This document shows positions 27,751 through 36,275 of a stretch of 64,000 bases of DNA, piece after piece. This DNA comes from Acetobacter ascendens. GTDB taxonomy: Bacteria; Pseudomonadota; Alphaproteobacteria; Acetobacterales; Acetobacteraceae. Under the pieces are notes generated by a model. That model had not been told where the DNA came from, searched no databases, and worked only from the letters and a program-made list of their open reading frames with translations. A program made the translations under genes and the position numbers. Each line of letters starts with the position of its first letter. Positions within the stretch are counted from its first letter, which is position 1. The DNA is taken from NCBI RefSeq assembly GCF_001766235.1, contig NZ_CP015164.1, positions 2,259,001-2,323,000 on the forward strand. Reading direction: 5' to 3'.

Positions 27751-29571
27751 ATGCCTGCTCCCATACAGCGTTTCTCCCTCCCGTCCCGTTTGGTGGCGAT
27801 GGCAGTGCTTTGTATGGGAGTGGGGGCTACCACCATACAGCCGCTATGGGCAGCGGCCCCCGTGGCATCGGCACCAGACCCTCTGGCATTCAGCACCACA
27901 CAGCCTGATCAACTCCCACCTTTAGCCCCCGTACGTGGGGCGCATGGTATGGCCGTTTCTGCCCAACGCCTTGCATCCGAGGCCGGAGCGCACATTCTGG
28001 CCCAAGGCGGCAACGCAGCAGATGCGGCCGTGGCCATGGGGTACGCATTGGCTGTTGTTTACCCTGCCGCAGGCAATTTAGGCGGTGGTGGCTTTATGCT
28101 GCTGCGCCCTCCGGGCAAACAGCAGAGTGTTTTTCTGGATTTTCGGGAAAAGGCCCCCGCTGCTGCTGCTCCCACAATGTTTTTGGATGAGCACGGCAAT
28201 GTGCTGCCTGATCAATCCGTAACGGGTTGGAAAGCTGTTGCTATTCCCGGCACCGTTGCGGGGCTGGAGGAAGTTCATAAACGCTGGGGCAAATTGCCGC
28301 GTCAAGCTGTGCTGGCTCCCGCCATTCGGCTAGCGCGTGAAGGCTTTGTGCTGGAAGCCGGAGATGTGGCATTACTGAACACCTCAACAGAGGCTTTTCG
28401 TAAAGACCCTTACGCGCGGGTTATTTTCCTGCGCCCAGATGGCTTTCCCCTACAGGTGGGAGACAAACTGGTGCAAAAAGACCTTGCCCGCTCACTTGAA
28501 CAAATTGCCCGCCACGGTGCGGATGCCTTTTACAAAGGCCCCATTGCCCACACTATTGTAGAAACATCGCGCAAGAATGGTGGCATTCTTACCCTTGCAG
28601 ATTTTGCGCATTACGCACCACGCGAACTCCCTCCGCTCACCTGCGCCTATCGCGGGTTGGAAGTGGAAACAGCGCCGCCCCCAAGTGCAGGTGGCGTTGC
28701 CTTATGTGAAATGCTGAACATTCTTGGCGGCTACAACATGCAAACCCTTGGTTTGCACACAGCGCCAGCTTTGCAGCGTGAAATAGAAGCCATGCGCCAC
28801 GCTTATTCTGATAGGCGTGATCTGGGTGATCCGGCTTTTGTGCCCAACCCCAGCCAGCATTTGCTAGACCCAACCTACGCAGCCGAAATACGGGCGCATA
28901 TTCCCACAGATCATGCAGTGCCTTCTACATCCTTGAAAGCTGGAGATGCTTCTGCCGAAAAACCCGAAACCACGCAGTTTTCTGTAATGGACAAAAATGG
29001 CTTTGCCATTTCCACTACGTACACACTAAACGGATGGTTTGGGGCCAAGGTAATTGGCGGCAATACCGGCATTTTCATGAATGATGAGATGGATGATTTT
29101 TCCATCAAACCCGGCGCACCCAATATGTTTGGTATTCCCGGTAGCACGGCCAATGCCATTGCTCCGGGCAAAACGCCTCTTTCTTCCATGACACCCACCA
29201 TTCTCTCCCGCAATGGAAAGCCCATTATGGTGATAGGCAGCCCAGGGGGCTCTCGCATTCCCACCATTGTGCTGTCTGTTATTCTGGGTGTTGTGGATTA
29301 CGGATTGGATATCCAGCAGGCCATTGATCTTCCGCGCCTGCATGAACAGTGGATGCCCGATGCAGTGGAAATAGAAGCCGGCGCGGTTTCCTCATCTGTA
29401 GAACGCACGCTGGAGCATGAGGGCTACCATTTTGCCCCGCATGCACCGTGGGGTATACCGGAGGGCATTCTGGCAGGTAGCCCGCGTTTAACAAACCAAA
29501 CCACAGGTGCTCCGCCTTACTTTGGCGGGTATGACAGACGCCACCCCGGAGGTGCCGCTATAGGCGAGTAA
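27751..29571 (+). CDS. ggt: Gamma-glutamyltransferase
   Basis: Ggt hydrolyses or transfers the gamma-glutamyl group of glutathione in the periplasm and matures by self-cleavage. The 606 residues start with a signal peptide (cleavage near PLWAAA). The large-subunit motifs GGNAADAAVAMGYAL and GNLGGGGFMLL follow. The predicted self-cleavage point lies before Thr407 in KPETTQFSVMDKNG. The small subunit has YTLNGWFGAKV, PLSSMTPTI and GSPGGSRIPTI. It is close behind map (six bases). Its stop is three bases from the convergent epmB stop; a 9-bp stem with one G-U pair at 29570-29599 could end both genes. Confidence 0.96.
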   Translation: MPAPIQRFSLPSRLVAMAVLCMGVGATTIQPLWAAAPVASAPDPLAFSTTQPDQLPPLAPVRGAHGMAVSAQRLASEAGAHILAQGGNAADAAVAMGYALAVVYPAAGNLGGGGFMLLRPPGKQQSVFLDFREKAPAAAAPTMFLDEHGNVLPDQSVTGWKAVAIPGTVAGLEEVHKRWGKLPRQAVLAPAIRLAREGFVLEAGDVALLNTSTEAFRKDPYARVIFLRPDGFPLQVGDKLVQKDLARSLEQIARHGADAFYKGPIAHTIVETSRKNGGILTLADFAHYAPRELPPLTCAYRGLEVETAPPPSAGGVALCEMLNILGGYNMQTLGLHTAPALQREIEAMRHAYSDRRDLGDPAFVPNPSQHLLDPTYAAEIRAHIPTDHAVPSTSLKAGDASAEKPETTQFSVMDKNGFAISTTYTLNGWFGAKVIGGNTGIFMNDEMDDFSIKPGAPNMFGIPGSTANAIAPGKTPLSSMTPTILSRNGKPIMVIGSPGGSRIPTIVLSVILGVVDYGLDIQQAIDLPRLHEQWMPDAVEIEAGAVSSSVERTLEHEGYHFAPHAPWGIPEGILAGSPRLTNQTTGAPPYFGGYDRRHPGGAAIGE

Positions 29572-29573
29572 AC

Positions 29574-30623
29574 CTATAGTCTATCTAGCTTATGGGTTTC
29601 TCCCTTAGGGTCTTTCACCTGCCGGGGGCCTTGCACATATTCAGGCCCCAACGGCACCTTGCCGTAACCACCGGGAATATCCAGCACATAGAGCGGCCAC
29701 GCCAAACCGGTTACGCGCCCGCGCAACCCTGCAAGCAGGCGCTGCCCTTCCTCTACCGGCACATGAAAATGCGCCGTGCCGGGGGCTGGGTCCAACTGGT
29801 GCAGGTAATACGGGCGCATGCGGGTTTCCACCATAGCGCGGAACAGGTCTTCCAGCGCCTGCTCGCTATCATTCACACCACGCAGCAGAACAGACTGCCC
29901 CAGTAGCGGAATACCCCTGCGCACAATGCGTTTAAGGCACGCCCGTGCAGGTTCCGACATTTCCCACGCGTGGTTGATGTGCACGGCCATCCACATGGCC
30001 TTGTCTGTTTCTAGCGCATCCAACAGAGCATCTGTTACCCGCTCCGGGTCCGCCACAGGCACGCGGCTATGCACACGAATAGTCGTCACATGCGGCATGG
30101 CTGAAAGCGCTGCCACAATATGCCCAAGCCGCCGAGGAGAAAGCATCAGCGGATCTCCCCCTGTTAGAATCACTTCGCGAATCTGCTCATGCGTGCGCAG
30201 CCACTCCAACGCCTGTTCCAACGCGGCATCATCTAATACGCCACCATCTGGCCCCACATGCTCGCGCCTAAAGCAGAATCGGCAATAAAGCGGGCAAATC
30301 AACAAGGGCTTCAATAACGCCCGATCTGCATAGCGATGCACAATGCCAGGAACGGGTGAAAGCGCGTTATCTCCAATAGGGTCAGAGCGTTCCTCCGGCG
30401 CAATTTCCAGTTCCTGCGCAGAGGGCACAACCTGCACGCCTATCGGATCATCCGGCGTGGTGATTAAATCCAGAAAAGCTGGCGGAATGGCCGTGGCATA
30501 ATGCTGAGCCACATCAGCCAGCATCTCATGCTGTTTGGGAGGCACCAAACCGGCTGCTATCAGATCATCCGGGGTGCGCAGTGTTTTGCGCCGCGAAAAA
30601 GAGGGCTTGACCGGGAAAGACAT
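29574..30623 (-). CDS. epmB: EF-P beta-lysylation protein EpmB (radical SAM lysine 2,3-aminomutase)
   Basis: EpmB converts alpha-lysine to beta-lysine, which EpmA attaches to elongation factor P to relieve ribosome stalling at polyproline. The 349 residues match EpmB/KamA. The radical SAM cluster motif is CPLYCRFCFRR at about residue 110. EVILTGGDPLMLSPRRL, IRVHSRVPVADPERV, HINHAWEM and PYYLHQLDPAPGTAHF follow. The length is that of EpmB rather than the longer clostridial KamA. GGGGAG precedes the ATG. The divergent neighbour is epmA, only 20 bases away start-to-start, which makes the assignment firm. efp itself is not in the window. Confidence 0.94.
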   Translation of the reverse strand: MSFPVKPSFSRRKTLRTPDDLIAAGLVPPKQHEMLADVAQHYATAIPPAFLDLITTPDDPIGVQVVPSAQELEIAPEERSDPIGDNALSPVPGIVHRYADRALLKPLLICPLYCRFCFRREHVGPDGGVLDDAALEQALEWLRTHEQIREVILTGGDPLMLSPRRLGHIVAALSAMPHVTTIRVHSRVPVADPERVTDALLDALETDKAMWMAVHINHAWEMSEPARACLKRIVRRGIPLLGQSVLLRGVNDSEQALEDLFRAMVETRMRPYYLHQLDPAPGTAHFHVPVEEGQRLLAGLRGRVTGLAWPLYVLDIPGGYGKVPLGPEYVQGPRQVKDPKGETHKLDRL

Positions 30624-30643
30624 GTCACGCCTCTACTCCCCTC

Positions 30644-31669
30644 ATGTCAGACTCTGCAACTGTTCAGCCTGATCCGGGTATGAAAGACCCCGATCATATT
30701 CTTGACCGGCTCCCCTTTCTGCTGCGCCGCAATCTTGTCTTGCGCGGGGCACGTGCTTTTTTGGAAGCGCGCGGCTGTGTGGAAGTGGAAACCCCTTACG
30801 CCGTACCCACACCGGGGGAAGAAGTGCATCTCCAGCCCTTCCATACCGTGCGAGAAGCCCCTGATGGCGTGCAACAAAACCTGTTCCTGCACACCAGCCC
30901 GGAATTTGCCATGAAGCGTATTGTGGCCGCCACCGGGTTGCCTGTTTTTCAGTTTGCGCGTGTCTGGCGGAATGGTGAGGGTAGTAACCTCCATGCCCCC
31001 GAGTTTACCATGCTGGAATGGTACCAACCCAATATGACACTGGAAGGGATGATGGATGAAACCGAAGCCCTTTTACAAGCCGTGTTGCCACCGATTCTCC
31101 ACCATTCGGGCCACAACCTGAACATATCTGGCCCATTTGAACGGTTGACCATGCAAGAAGCCTTCCATCGCCATGCCGGTGTCGACCTTCTGCCCACAGA
31201 AGGAAACGCACAGGCATTGGCAAACGCGGCAGGCTGTACATTGCGTGAGGGTGAAACGTGGGAGGACCTGTTCTTCCGCCTGCTGATGGAGCGCATAGAA
31301 CCAGCCATTGGGCGCACGCGCCCCACGTTTCTCACCCATTGGCCCGCCAGCCAAGCCGCATTGGCGCGCAAAAGCCCACAAGACCCGCGCGTAGCCCTAC
31401 GGTTTGAGCTTTATGCTGCGGGCATGGAGTTAGCGAACGCTTTTGAAGAGCTGACAGACGCCACAGAACAACGCTCCCGCTTTGAGGCCGACCGCCACCA
31501 GCGCAAAACTCTTTACCCCAATCGGGCAGATTGGCCGATGGATGAAAAATTGCTCAGCGCCCTGCCCCATATGCCTATCTGCGCGGGCATTGCGTTGGGG
31601 TTTGATAGATTGGTTATGCTGGCTTGTGGCACAACACGCATACAGAACGTCTTGTGGATAAACGGTTAG
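30644..31669 (+). CDS. epmA: EF-P lysine aminoacylase EpmA (PoxA/GenX)
   Basis: EpmA is a truncated class II lysyl-tRNA synthetase homologue that ligates beta-lysine to elongation factor P. The 341 residues lack the N-terminal anticodon-binding domain of LysRS. They show RGCVEVETPYAVPTPGEEVHLQPF, motif 2 around FARVWRNGEGS and APEFTMLEWY, and motif 3 GIALGFDRLVMLACG. The first ATG has no visible Shine-Dalgarno, so translation may be leaderless or start at the ATG at 30680. The promoter must lie inside or right at the 5' end of epmB on the other strand. Confidence 0.95.
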   Translation: MSDSATVQPDPGMKDPDHILDRLPFLLRRNLVLRGARAFLEARGCVEVETPYAVPTPGEEVHLQPFHTVREAPDGVQQNLFLHTSPEFAMKRIVAATGLPVFQFARVWRNGEGSNLHAPEFTMLEWYQPNMTLEGMMDETEALLQAVLPPILHHSGHNLNISGPFERLTMQEAFHRHAGVDLLPTEGNAQALANAAGCTLREGETWEDLFFRLLMERIEPAIGRTRPTFLTHWPASQAALARKSPQDPRVALRFELYAAGMELANAFEELTDATEQRSRFEADRHQRKTLYPNRADWPMDEKLLSALPHMPICAGIALGFDRLVMLACGTTRIQNVLWING

Positions 31670-31760
31670 TCTGCAACATTTGGCGCAACCATAATATGTT
31701 GTTCAACATTTATCCGTATGATGCCCGGTTACAATACTACCGGCGGGAGCCAGAGCTGCC

Positions 31761-32171
31761 ATGATGCATAAAAGATTTATCCTGCTGCTGGGCGCTCTGG
31801 CCCTAACAGGTTGCCAAGTGCCTAGCAAAAAGGAACGGCGCCAGCTTGATTCCATGATTGGCAAACAAACAACCGATGTCGTGCGTACATTTGGCGTGCC
31901 TACGCGGCAGTTTGTTTCTGGCAACCATACCTTTTTGGCCTATATCAACCAGCAAACAGATTACACCATGCCCATGAGCGGTTGGGGATGGGATGGCGGT
32001 TGGGGTGGCTGGGGCGGATACGGCCCCGGCTGGGGTATGGGCGGCTGGGATGGTGGCTGGGGCGGCATGGGTGGTGGTATGGGCACAGCTTATACTTATA
32101 CCTGCCAGACCACGTTTGAGCTGGTAAACGGTATTGTAACAGCCTGGACAATGCGAGGAGACGGGTGCTGA
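31761..32171 (+). CDS. Small lipoprotein with Gly/Trp-rich insert
   Basis: This 136-residue protein has a lipoprotein signal (FILLLGALALTGC, lipobox LTGC at residues 15-18). The first half resembles small SmpA-like lipoproteins (SMIGKQTTDVVRTFGVPTRQF). A low-complexity stretch of alternating Gly and Trp with Met and Pro lies at about 73-111. A conserved C-terminal block follows, with two cysteines (YTCQTTFELVNGIV, MRGDGC) that could form a disulfide. I cannot assign a function; it is likely an envelope protein. Two ATG codons stand in tandem at 31761 and 31764, and CGGGAG lies upstream. Confidence 0.75.
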   Translation: MMHKRFILLLGALALTGCQVPSKKERRQLDSMIGKQTTDVVRTFGVPTRQFVSGNHTFLAYINQQTDYTMPMSGWGWDGGWGGWGGYGPGWGMGGWDGGWGGMGGGMGTAYTYTCQTTFELVNGIVTAWTMRGDGC

Positions 32172-32244
32172 GTATGCCCGGTGCAGTCTTCTACTTCATG
32201 AAGCCAGTCTTTCTTTTAGCGGCATGATCTTTTGGGAGACATCC

Positions 32245-33165
32245 ATGCACCCTAAGCGTGTTCTGCACAGAACAGCCTTTAACTCTCGTATGCTGGCCCC
32301 GGCAGCCATCGGCATTGCCGCGTTGGTGCTTGGTGGCTGCACGCAAAGCCGTGCTCGGCAGGATACGTATAAAGTTGCCAATTCAACCTGTTCGTACATG
32401 ATGCCAACAGTTTCGGGCACACGCACTTACGCACCTGCCAAACCGAGCACAAGCTCAGAGGCAGAGCCAAAAAGCGCCCCAGATAGCCAGATAGCCTACC
32501 CTAACCCAGAAACACCGGCTTTTTGTGACCGCCCCCTGTCAGACACGCTCCCAAGTTCTCTGGAAATGGCAGATTATACCCACCTGCTTAATGCAACGGG
32601 GTTACTTGCTATCCTCCAACAGGATGGACCATTTACCGTTTTTGGCATTCCGAATTCCGCGCTAGAAACTTATGATGCCCAGACAGGCAACAAGCTGACA
32701 AGCCCAGATAATAAGGCAGTTATCAAGGAAATGCTGTCTTACACCATTGTAAAAGGGCGCTGGCCGCTTGCCAAAATAAAACAGGCTGCTCTGGCTTCTC
32801 CCACCCAGTCTGTCGGGCTTCCAACCCTGAATGGCCAGTTGCTTTCAGCGTGGGTGGATGGTCAGTCTGGTCAGGTTGTTATTGGTAATGGACAGGGCAT
32901 GGTATCTCACCTGTGGGTTACGGGTATTCCGCAATCCAATGGTGTGCTGTACTTCATACAGGATCTGGTGCTCCCACCTATTGCGCAACAAAACGCGGGA
33001 ACCAGCACGCCTGTTTCTGCCGCACCTTCTGTAAGTCCTGTTCCCCCGGTGTCCAAGGCACAGGCACAGGCCAGCACGGTTGCCGCTCGTACGCAACCTG
33101 CCACAGCCACCTACACATCCCGCAAGGGAAACCTTACAACACCGCCTGTTTTACAACTGCCTTAA
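32245..33165 (+). CDS. Fasciclin-domain lipoprotein
   Basis: From the ATG at 32245, preceded by GGGAG, the protein has 306 residues. A lipoprotein signal ends in LVLGGC. A low-complexity Ser/Pro/Lys linker follows, then one fasciclin (FAS1) domain at about 95-245: TLPSSLEMADYTHLLNATG, the H1 box GPFTVFGIPNSALE, LSYTIVKGRWPL, and the H2-like end NGVLYFIQDLVLPP. The tail is Pro/Ala/Val/Thr-rich. FAS1 domains mediate adhesion or surface interactions; the bacterial role is usually unknown. The upstream lipoprotein gene ends 73 bases earlier on the same strand. A strong terminator follows. Confidence 0.85.
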   Translation: MHPKRVLHRTAFNSRMLAPAAIGIAALVLGGCTQSRARQDTYKVANSTCSYMMPTVSGTRTYAPAKPSTSSEAEPKSAPDSQIAYPNPETPAFCDRPLSDTLPSSLEMADYTHLLNATGLLAILQQDGPFTVFGIPNSALETYDAQTGNKLTSPDNKAVIKEMLSYTIVKGRWPLAKIKQAALASPTQSVGLPTLNGQLLSAWVDGQSGQVVIGNGQGMVSHLWVTGIPQSNGVLYFIQDLVLPPIAQQNAGTSTPVSAAPSVSPVPPVSKAQAQASTVAARTQPATATYTSRKGNLTTPPVLQLP

Positions 33166-33183
33166 AAACAGTTTGAAACATGC

Positions 33184-33223
33184 AAAAAGCCCCTGCCAGT
33201 GCGGAACTGGCAGGGGCTTTTTT
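33184..33223. terminator. Bidirectional rho-independent terminator
   Basis: A 17-bp stem, including flanking A and T runs (33184-33200 with 33206-33222), encloses the 5-base loop GCGGA. It separates the fasciclin gene from the convergent DUF2501 gene and can act on both. Confidence 0.92.
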
Positions 33224-33265
33224 ATGGATAAAGCAGGCGAAAAGCCTGCTCACATCACTGCAAAA

Positions 33266-33715
33266 TTAGAGTGCAGACTGCGCTTTATCCAGCACCATGC
33301 TGCACAGTTTGGTTTTGAGTTCGCCCTTCAGGTTAGCCAAGGAGAACATCTGGTTATTGCCAGTCTGAAGCAGCCCCTGCTGGCCAGCTTCGTATGCGCT
33401 AGAAGATGTAACACCCGGTTTCTGTGTGAGGCTCCCCAGCACTGACTGGGCCGTGGAAGAACCCTGCTGAAGCACGTTGTTCTGCACACAATACCCAAGG
33501 ATACCAGCCAGATTGCCCGTGCTGGCAGAAGAAAGGCTTGGCAGCATGCTGGATGCCATGCTTGTGCCCTGACTTGCCACGCCGCTTTCAGCACCAGACA
33601 GGGCACTTTTACCAATAGAGCCCAGTCCACCACCAAACCCCTGTGCGTGCACAGCCGGAGCAGCAACAACACCAGGAGCCATAGCCAGCATCAGGAATGT
33701 TTTTTTATTCAGCAT
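33266..33715 (-). CDS. DUF2501 exported protein (YjjA-like)
   Basis: This 149-residue protein has a signal peptide (MLNKKTFLMLAMAPGVV, cleavage near VHAQ). A Gly/Ser-rich segment follows, then the DUF2501 core: NLAGILGYCVQNNVL, TAQSVLGSLTQKPG, YEAGQQGLLQTG and LKGELKTKLCSMVLDKA, with two conserved cysteines. It resembles E. coli YjjA, an exported protein of unknown function. It is monocistronic, with a strong terminator downstream. The 137 bases upstream hold nothing clearer than AT-rich promoter-like sequence. Confidence 0.85.
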   Translation of the reverse strand: MLNKKTFLMLAMAPGVVAAPAVHAQGFGGGLGSIGKSALSGAESGVASQGTSMASSMLPSLSSASTGNLAGILGYCVQNNVLQQGSSTAQSVLGSLTQKPGVTSSSAYEAGQQGLLQTGNNQMFSLANLKGELKTKLCSMVLDKAQSAL

Positions 33716-33852
33716 GGAAAATATCCAGTTCTCGATAATCGTGCCGCTTCCTTCATCTGCAGGTCAGCATGACCTGTTTGATCAGAAAGCGCGTTCTGAT
33801 ACTTAGCATCACCTTCAAACATGGCAAAAACCCGTATCAAACCCGACAAAAA

Positions 33853-34425
33853 TCAGCCTTGCCACGCATCCGGCTGCAGCCACCACTGTTCGGAGGGCAT
33901 AACAAAATCTGCCCCACTGGCATTTAATACCGCCAGATCAGACGGTGTTTGCGCCTGCGCCACCACGGGCAGTTCCATCATCAAAGACCACCAGCGCGTG
34001 AGAGCAGAAACAGTTTCAAGCGCTGCGTCATCTTCTGCCCCAAAGCAGATATAATCTGCGCCATCTTCACCGGCACACATGGCGGCATCACGGCTTTCTC
34101 CAACCGCAACACCAAGCTGGAGATCCGGCCCGATAATACGCCGCACATCCTTTACAGAATCCGCTGTATATGAAGGAGAAAGGTGCACGCCATCACACCC
34201 CGTTTGCTGCGCAAGAGTGGGGGCGTTCTCCAGAATCAGGGCAATATCTCGCGCCTGAATAACCGGTTTAAGAAGCAACACGGCCTGCCGTGCCGCAGAA
34301 GCAGGCATATCCGCCAGCCGCAGCAACAAGGCTGCGGGCTGGTGGTGAGCTAAACCTGCCTCAAGGACAGGTAAAAAAGCCTGCGCATCAGACACAGCAG
34401 GCGTGACAAGATAAAGATCAGACAT
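33853..34425 (-). CDS. ThiE/TenI-like protein with degenerate active site
   Basis: The 190 residues have the TIM-barrel layout of thiamine-phosphate synthase: LYLVTPAVSDA at the start, LILENAPTLAQQTGCDGVHL in the middle and a DYICFG strand. Several residues that hold the pyrimidine pyrophosphate and thiazole phosphate in active ThiE are missing. The usual GQxD after GVHL reads SPSY, the TxTK loop after the DYI strand reads AEDDAA, and the final GGI phosphate loop reads AQAQ. It may be a TenI-like or repurposed protein. It lies 44 bases behind the aldolase gene on the same strand and is probably cotranscribed. Confidence 0.7.
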   Translation of the reverse strand: MSDLYLVTPAVSDAQAFLPVLEAGLAHHQPAALLLRLADMPASAARQAVLLLKPVIQARDIALILENAPTLAQQTGCDGVHLSPSYTADSVKDVRRIIGPDLQLGVAVGESRDAAMCAGEDGADYICFGAEDDAALETVSALTRWWSLMMELPVVAQAQTPSDLAVLNASGADFVMPSEQWWLQPDAWQG

Positions 34426-34469
34426 AGCGTTCCTTATCTCATGCCCGCTGCGCAGATACTACGGCTGTT

Positions 34470-35384
34470 TTAGCCTTTGAAAATGGTGGTGATTTTGTCC
34501 AGCAGAGCCAGAGCTTCTGCCTTCGGACGCTGGAACACGTTACGGCCGATAATGGAACCAAAGCCGCCACCATCCTGAATACCCTGAATGGTCTGCAGCA
34601 GTTCATCCGTGCTGGTATGTGCACCACCGGAGAAGATCACGATACGGCGGCCAGCAAAGCAGGACTGCACAACGTGCTGCACGCGGGCAGCCAGAGTGGT
34701 AACGTCAATCTTGTTCTGCTCATACGCTGGCTTGTTGGCATCCAGCGCAACAACTTCCGTTGGCGGCTTCACTTTAATGATGTGCGCACCGGTCAGTGCA
34801 GCCATATGTGCGGCATAGGCGCAAACATCCACTGCGGTTTCAGCTTTTTTGTCCAGCACGGGGCCACGTGGGTAGCTCCATACAATAACGGCCAAGCCAG
34901 CAGCTTTAGCTTCTGCTGCCAGTTCGCGCAGTTCTTCCATCTGCTCGAAGCAGTATTCGGAACCCGGATAAATGGTGAAACCAATACCGGAGCAACCCAG
35001 ACGCAGCGCATCAGCCACTGTACCCGTTACAGCCTGATCTTTTTCTGTCGCAAGGCTGTTGGAGCTGTTGCACTTTAGAATCAGCGGAATTTCGCCAGCA
35101 TATGTTGCTGCGCCGCATTCCAGCATGCCCAGCGGGGCTGCATAACCACTCAGACCAGCTTCAATCGCCAGTTCAAAGTGATAATGCGGATCATACGCTG
35201 CCGGATTAGCTGCAAAGGAACGGGCTGGGCCATGCTCAAACCCCTGATCAACCGGCAGAATCACCAGCTTGCCCGTGCCACCCAGCTTACCTGCGTTAAG
35301 CAGCCGTGCCAGATTCATCTTGGTGCCGGGATTATCGCTCTCGTACTGGTCGAGAATAGCCTTAACCTTGGGGGTAAGTGTCAT
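34470..35384 (-). CDS. fbaB: Class I fructose-bisphosphate aldolase (DhnA type)
   Basis: This cytoplasmic Schiff-base aldolase splits or forms fructose-1,6-bisphosphate. From the ATG at 35384 it is 304 residues. Key stretches are LVILPVDQGFEHGPARSF, GYAAPLGMLECGA, LILKCNSSNSL, GFTIYPGSEYCFEQMEEL, VWSYPRGPVLDKK, and HIIKVKPPTEVV holding the likely Schiff-base lysine. IVIFSGGAHTSTDELL and GGFGSIIGRNVFQRP follow. Its ATG overlaps the stop of the upstream unknown gene (ATGA), and AAAGGA lies upstream as well. Cotranscription with the ThiE-like gene is likely. Confidence 0.94.
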   Translation of the reverse strand: MTLTPKVKAILDQYESDNPGTKMNLARLLNAGKLGGTGKLVILPVDQGFEHGPARSFAANPAAYDPHYHFELAIEAGLSGYAAPLGMLECGAATYAGEIPLILKCNSSNSLATEKDQAVTGTVADALRLGCSGIGFTIYPGSEYCFEQMEELRELAAEAKAAGLAVIVWSYPRGPVLDKKAETAVDVCAYAAHMAALTGAHIIKVKPPTEVVALDANKPAYEQNKIDVTTLAARVQHVVQSCFAGRRIVIFSGGAHTSTDELLQTIQGIQDGGGFGSIIGRNVFQRPKAEALALLDKITTIFKG

Positions 35385-35923
35385 GGGTAACAATCCTTTT
35401 TTTGCCTTGTGTCCGGCAGTTTATTTTCCGGATCTGAGGATTGGCAATAACCGTCGGTGAAATACCCGACAAGAGAAGACGTGTGACATAATGATGGTAT
35501 AAGGTGAAATGATGGCGGACGAGCACTCAACAGCGCGCCAAATTCCTGCATATAAACCGCTTTTACCGCCTTAAACTGGGCTGTAGGCGCCTGCAACACA
35601 GCATATTTTTGGCCCATGCGCACGGCACCCAATGCATAAGCTGCGCTGCCACCGCAATCCAGCGCATGCCAAAATGCACAGCCTACCGAATCCTCCAGCG
35701 CCGCAATAAGTGCCAACCACCAACCTGCTCCCATAAACCCTGCCGCACCCGGAGCAGAAAGAAAACCAAAACGCGCACTTGTGCCGTCTATCATGCCCTC
35801 TACTTCACGCGCAGCACGACAGACAGCCATACCAGATTCGTATCCATCAATCGTAAACAGCCTGCCTGGCTGCAATTTTGGCAAGAAAAATGAAGCGTTT
35901 TTGGTTAGCATGCTTGACGCCAT
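35381..35923 (-). CDS. Hypothetical protein coupled to the aldolase gene
   Basis: I do not recognise this 180-residue protein. The first 140 residues look like real coding sequence, with patterns such as GAAGFMGAGWWLALIAAL, HALDCGGSAAYALGA and VYMQEFGALLSARPPSF. They suggest an alternating alpha/beta fold with no clear catalytic motif. The last 40 residues (from about SLCHTSSLVGYFTDG) are Cys/Ser/Lys-rich, unlike the rest, and read like intergenic sequence that happens to stay open. A frameshift or lost stop near residue 140 is possible. The stop overlaps the aldolase ATG as ATGA. Confidence 0.55.
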   Translation of the reverse strand: MASSMLTKNASFFLPKLQPGRLFTIDGYESGMAVCRAAREVEGMIDGTSARFGFLSAPGAAGFMGAGWWLALIAALEDSVGCAFWHALDCGGSAAYALGAVRMGQKYAVLQAPTAQFKAVKAVYMQEFGALLSARPPSFHLIPSLCHTSSLVGYFTDGYCQSSDPENKLPDTRQKKDCYP

Positions 35924-35966
35924 CGCGTTTGCGGGTGATTCCTGAGCGTAGTTGACAAAAACAAGA

Positions 35967-36269
35967 ATGCAGGATCAAGCCGTGGAGCCGTCTTTGCCCC
36001 AGACTGACGAACACGCTGGTAAACAGCACCCGGCCACACAGCCACCGGCTGGGCAAGACCCTATAGCCCGGCTGGATCGTGCCTTGCAACGCATTTCCTT
36101 TGCTGTTGAAAAAGGGCTGCAACAGCAAACCCGCACGGGCACGGAAAAGCAGGAACTGGTGGCTAATGTAGATGCCCTTCTCTCCCGCGTGCGTGATGCG
36201 TTGGAACGGGCAGACAAGCCATCTTCCCTTACTTTTTACAACCCGGCAGAACACGAACAGGGAAACTGA
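35967..36269 (+). CDS. Small helical protein upstream of zapA
   Basis: The ATG at 35967 gives 100 residues; an in-frame TTG at 35952 is the other option. The N-terminal third is polar and proline-rich. The rest forms an amphipathic helix (DPIARLDRALQRISFAVEKG and VANVDALLSRVRDALERAD) that could make a short coiled coil. Small coiled-coil proteins often precede zapA in alphaproteobacteria (DUF4164-like), and a role in division or in ZapA function is a reasonable guess from context only. The stop lies six bases before zapA. Confidence 0.7.
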   Translation: MQDQAVEPSLPQTDEHAGKQHPATQPPAGQDPIARLDRALQRISFAVEKGLQQQTRTGTEKQELVANVDALLSRVRDALERADKPSSLTFYNPAEHEQGN

Positions 36270-36275
36270 TAGAGC

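Noticed and set aside
31975..32095. CRISPR-like or tandem DNA repeat in the lipoprotein gene
   Set aside because: It is irregular Gly/Trp coding low complexity without fixed repeat and spacer lengths; no CRISPR array was found anywhere in the window.
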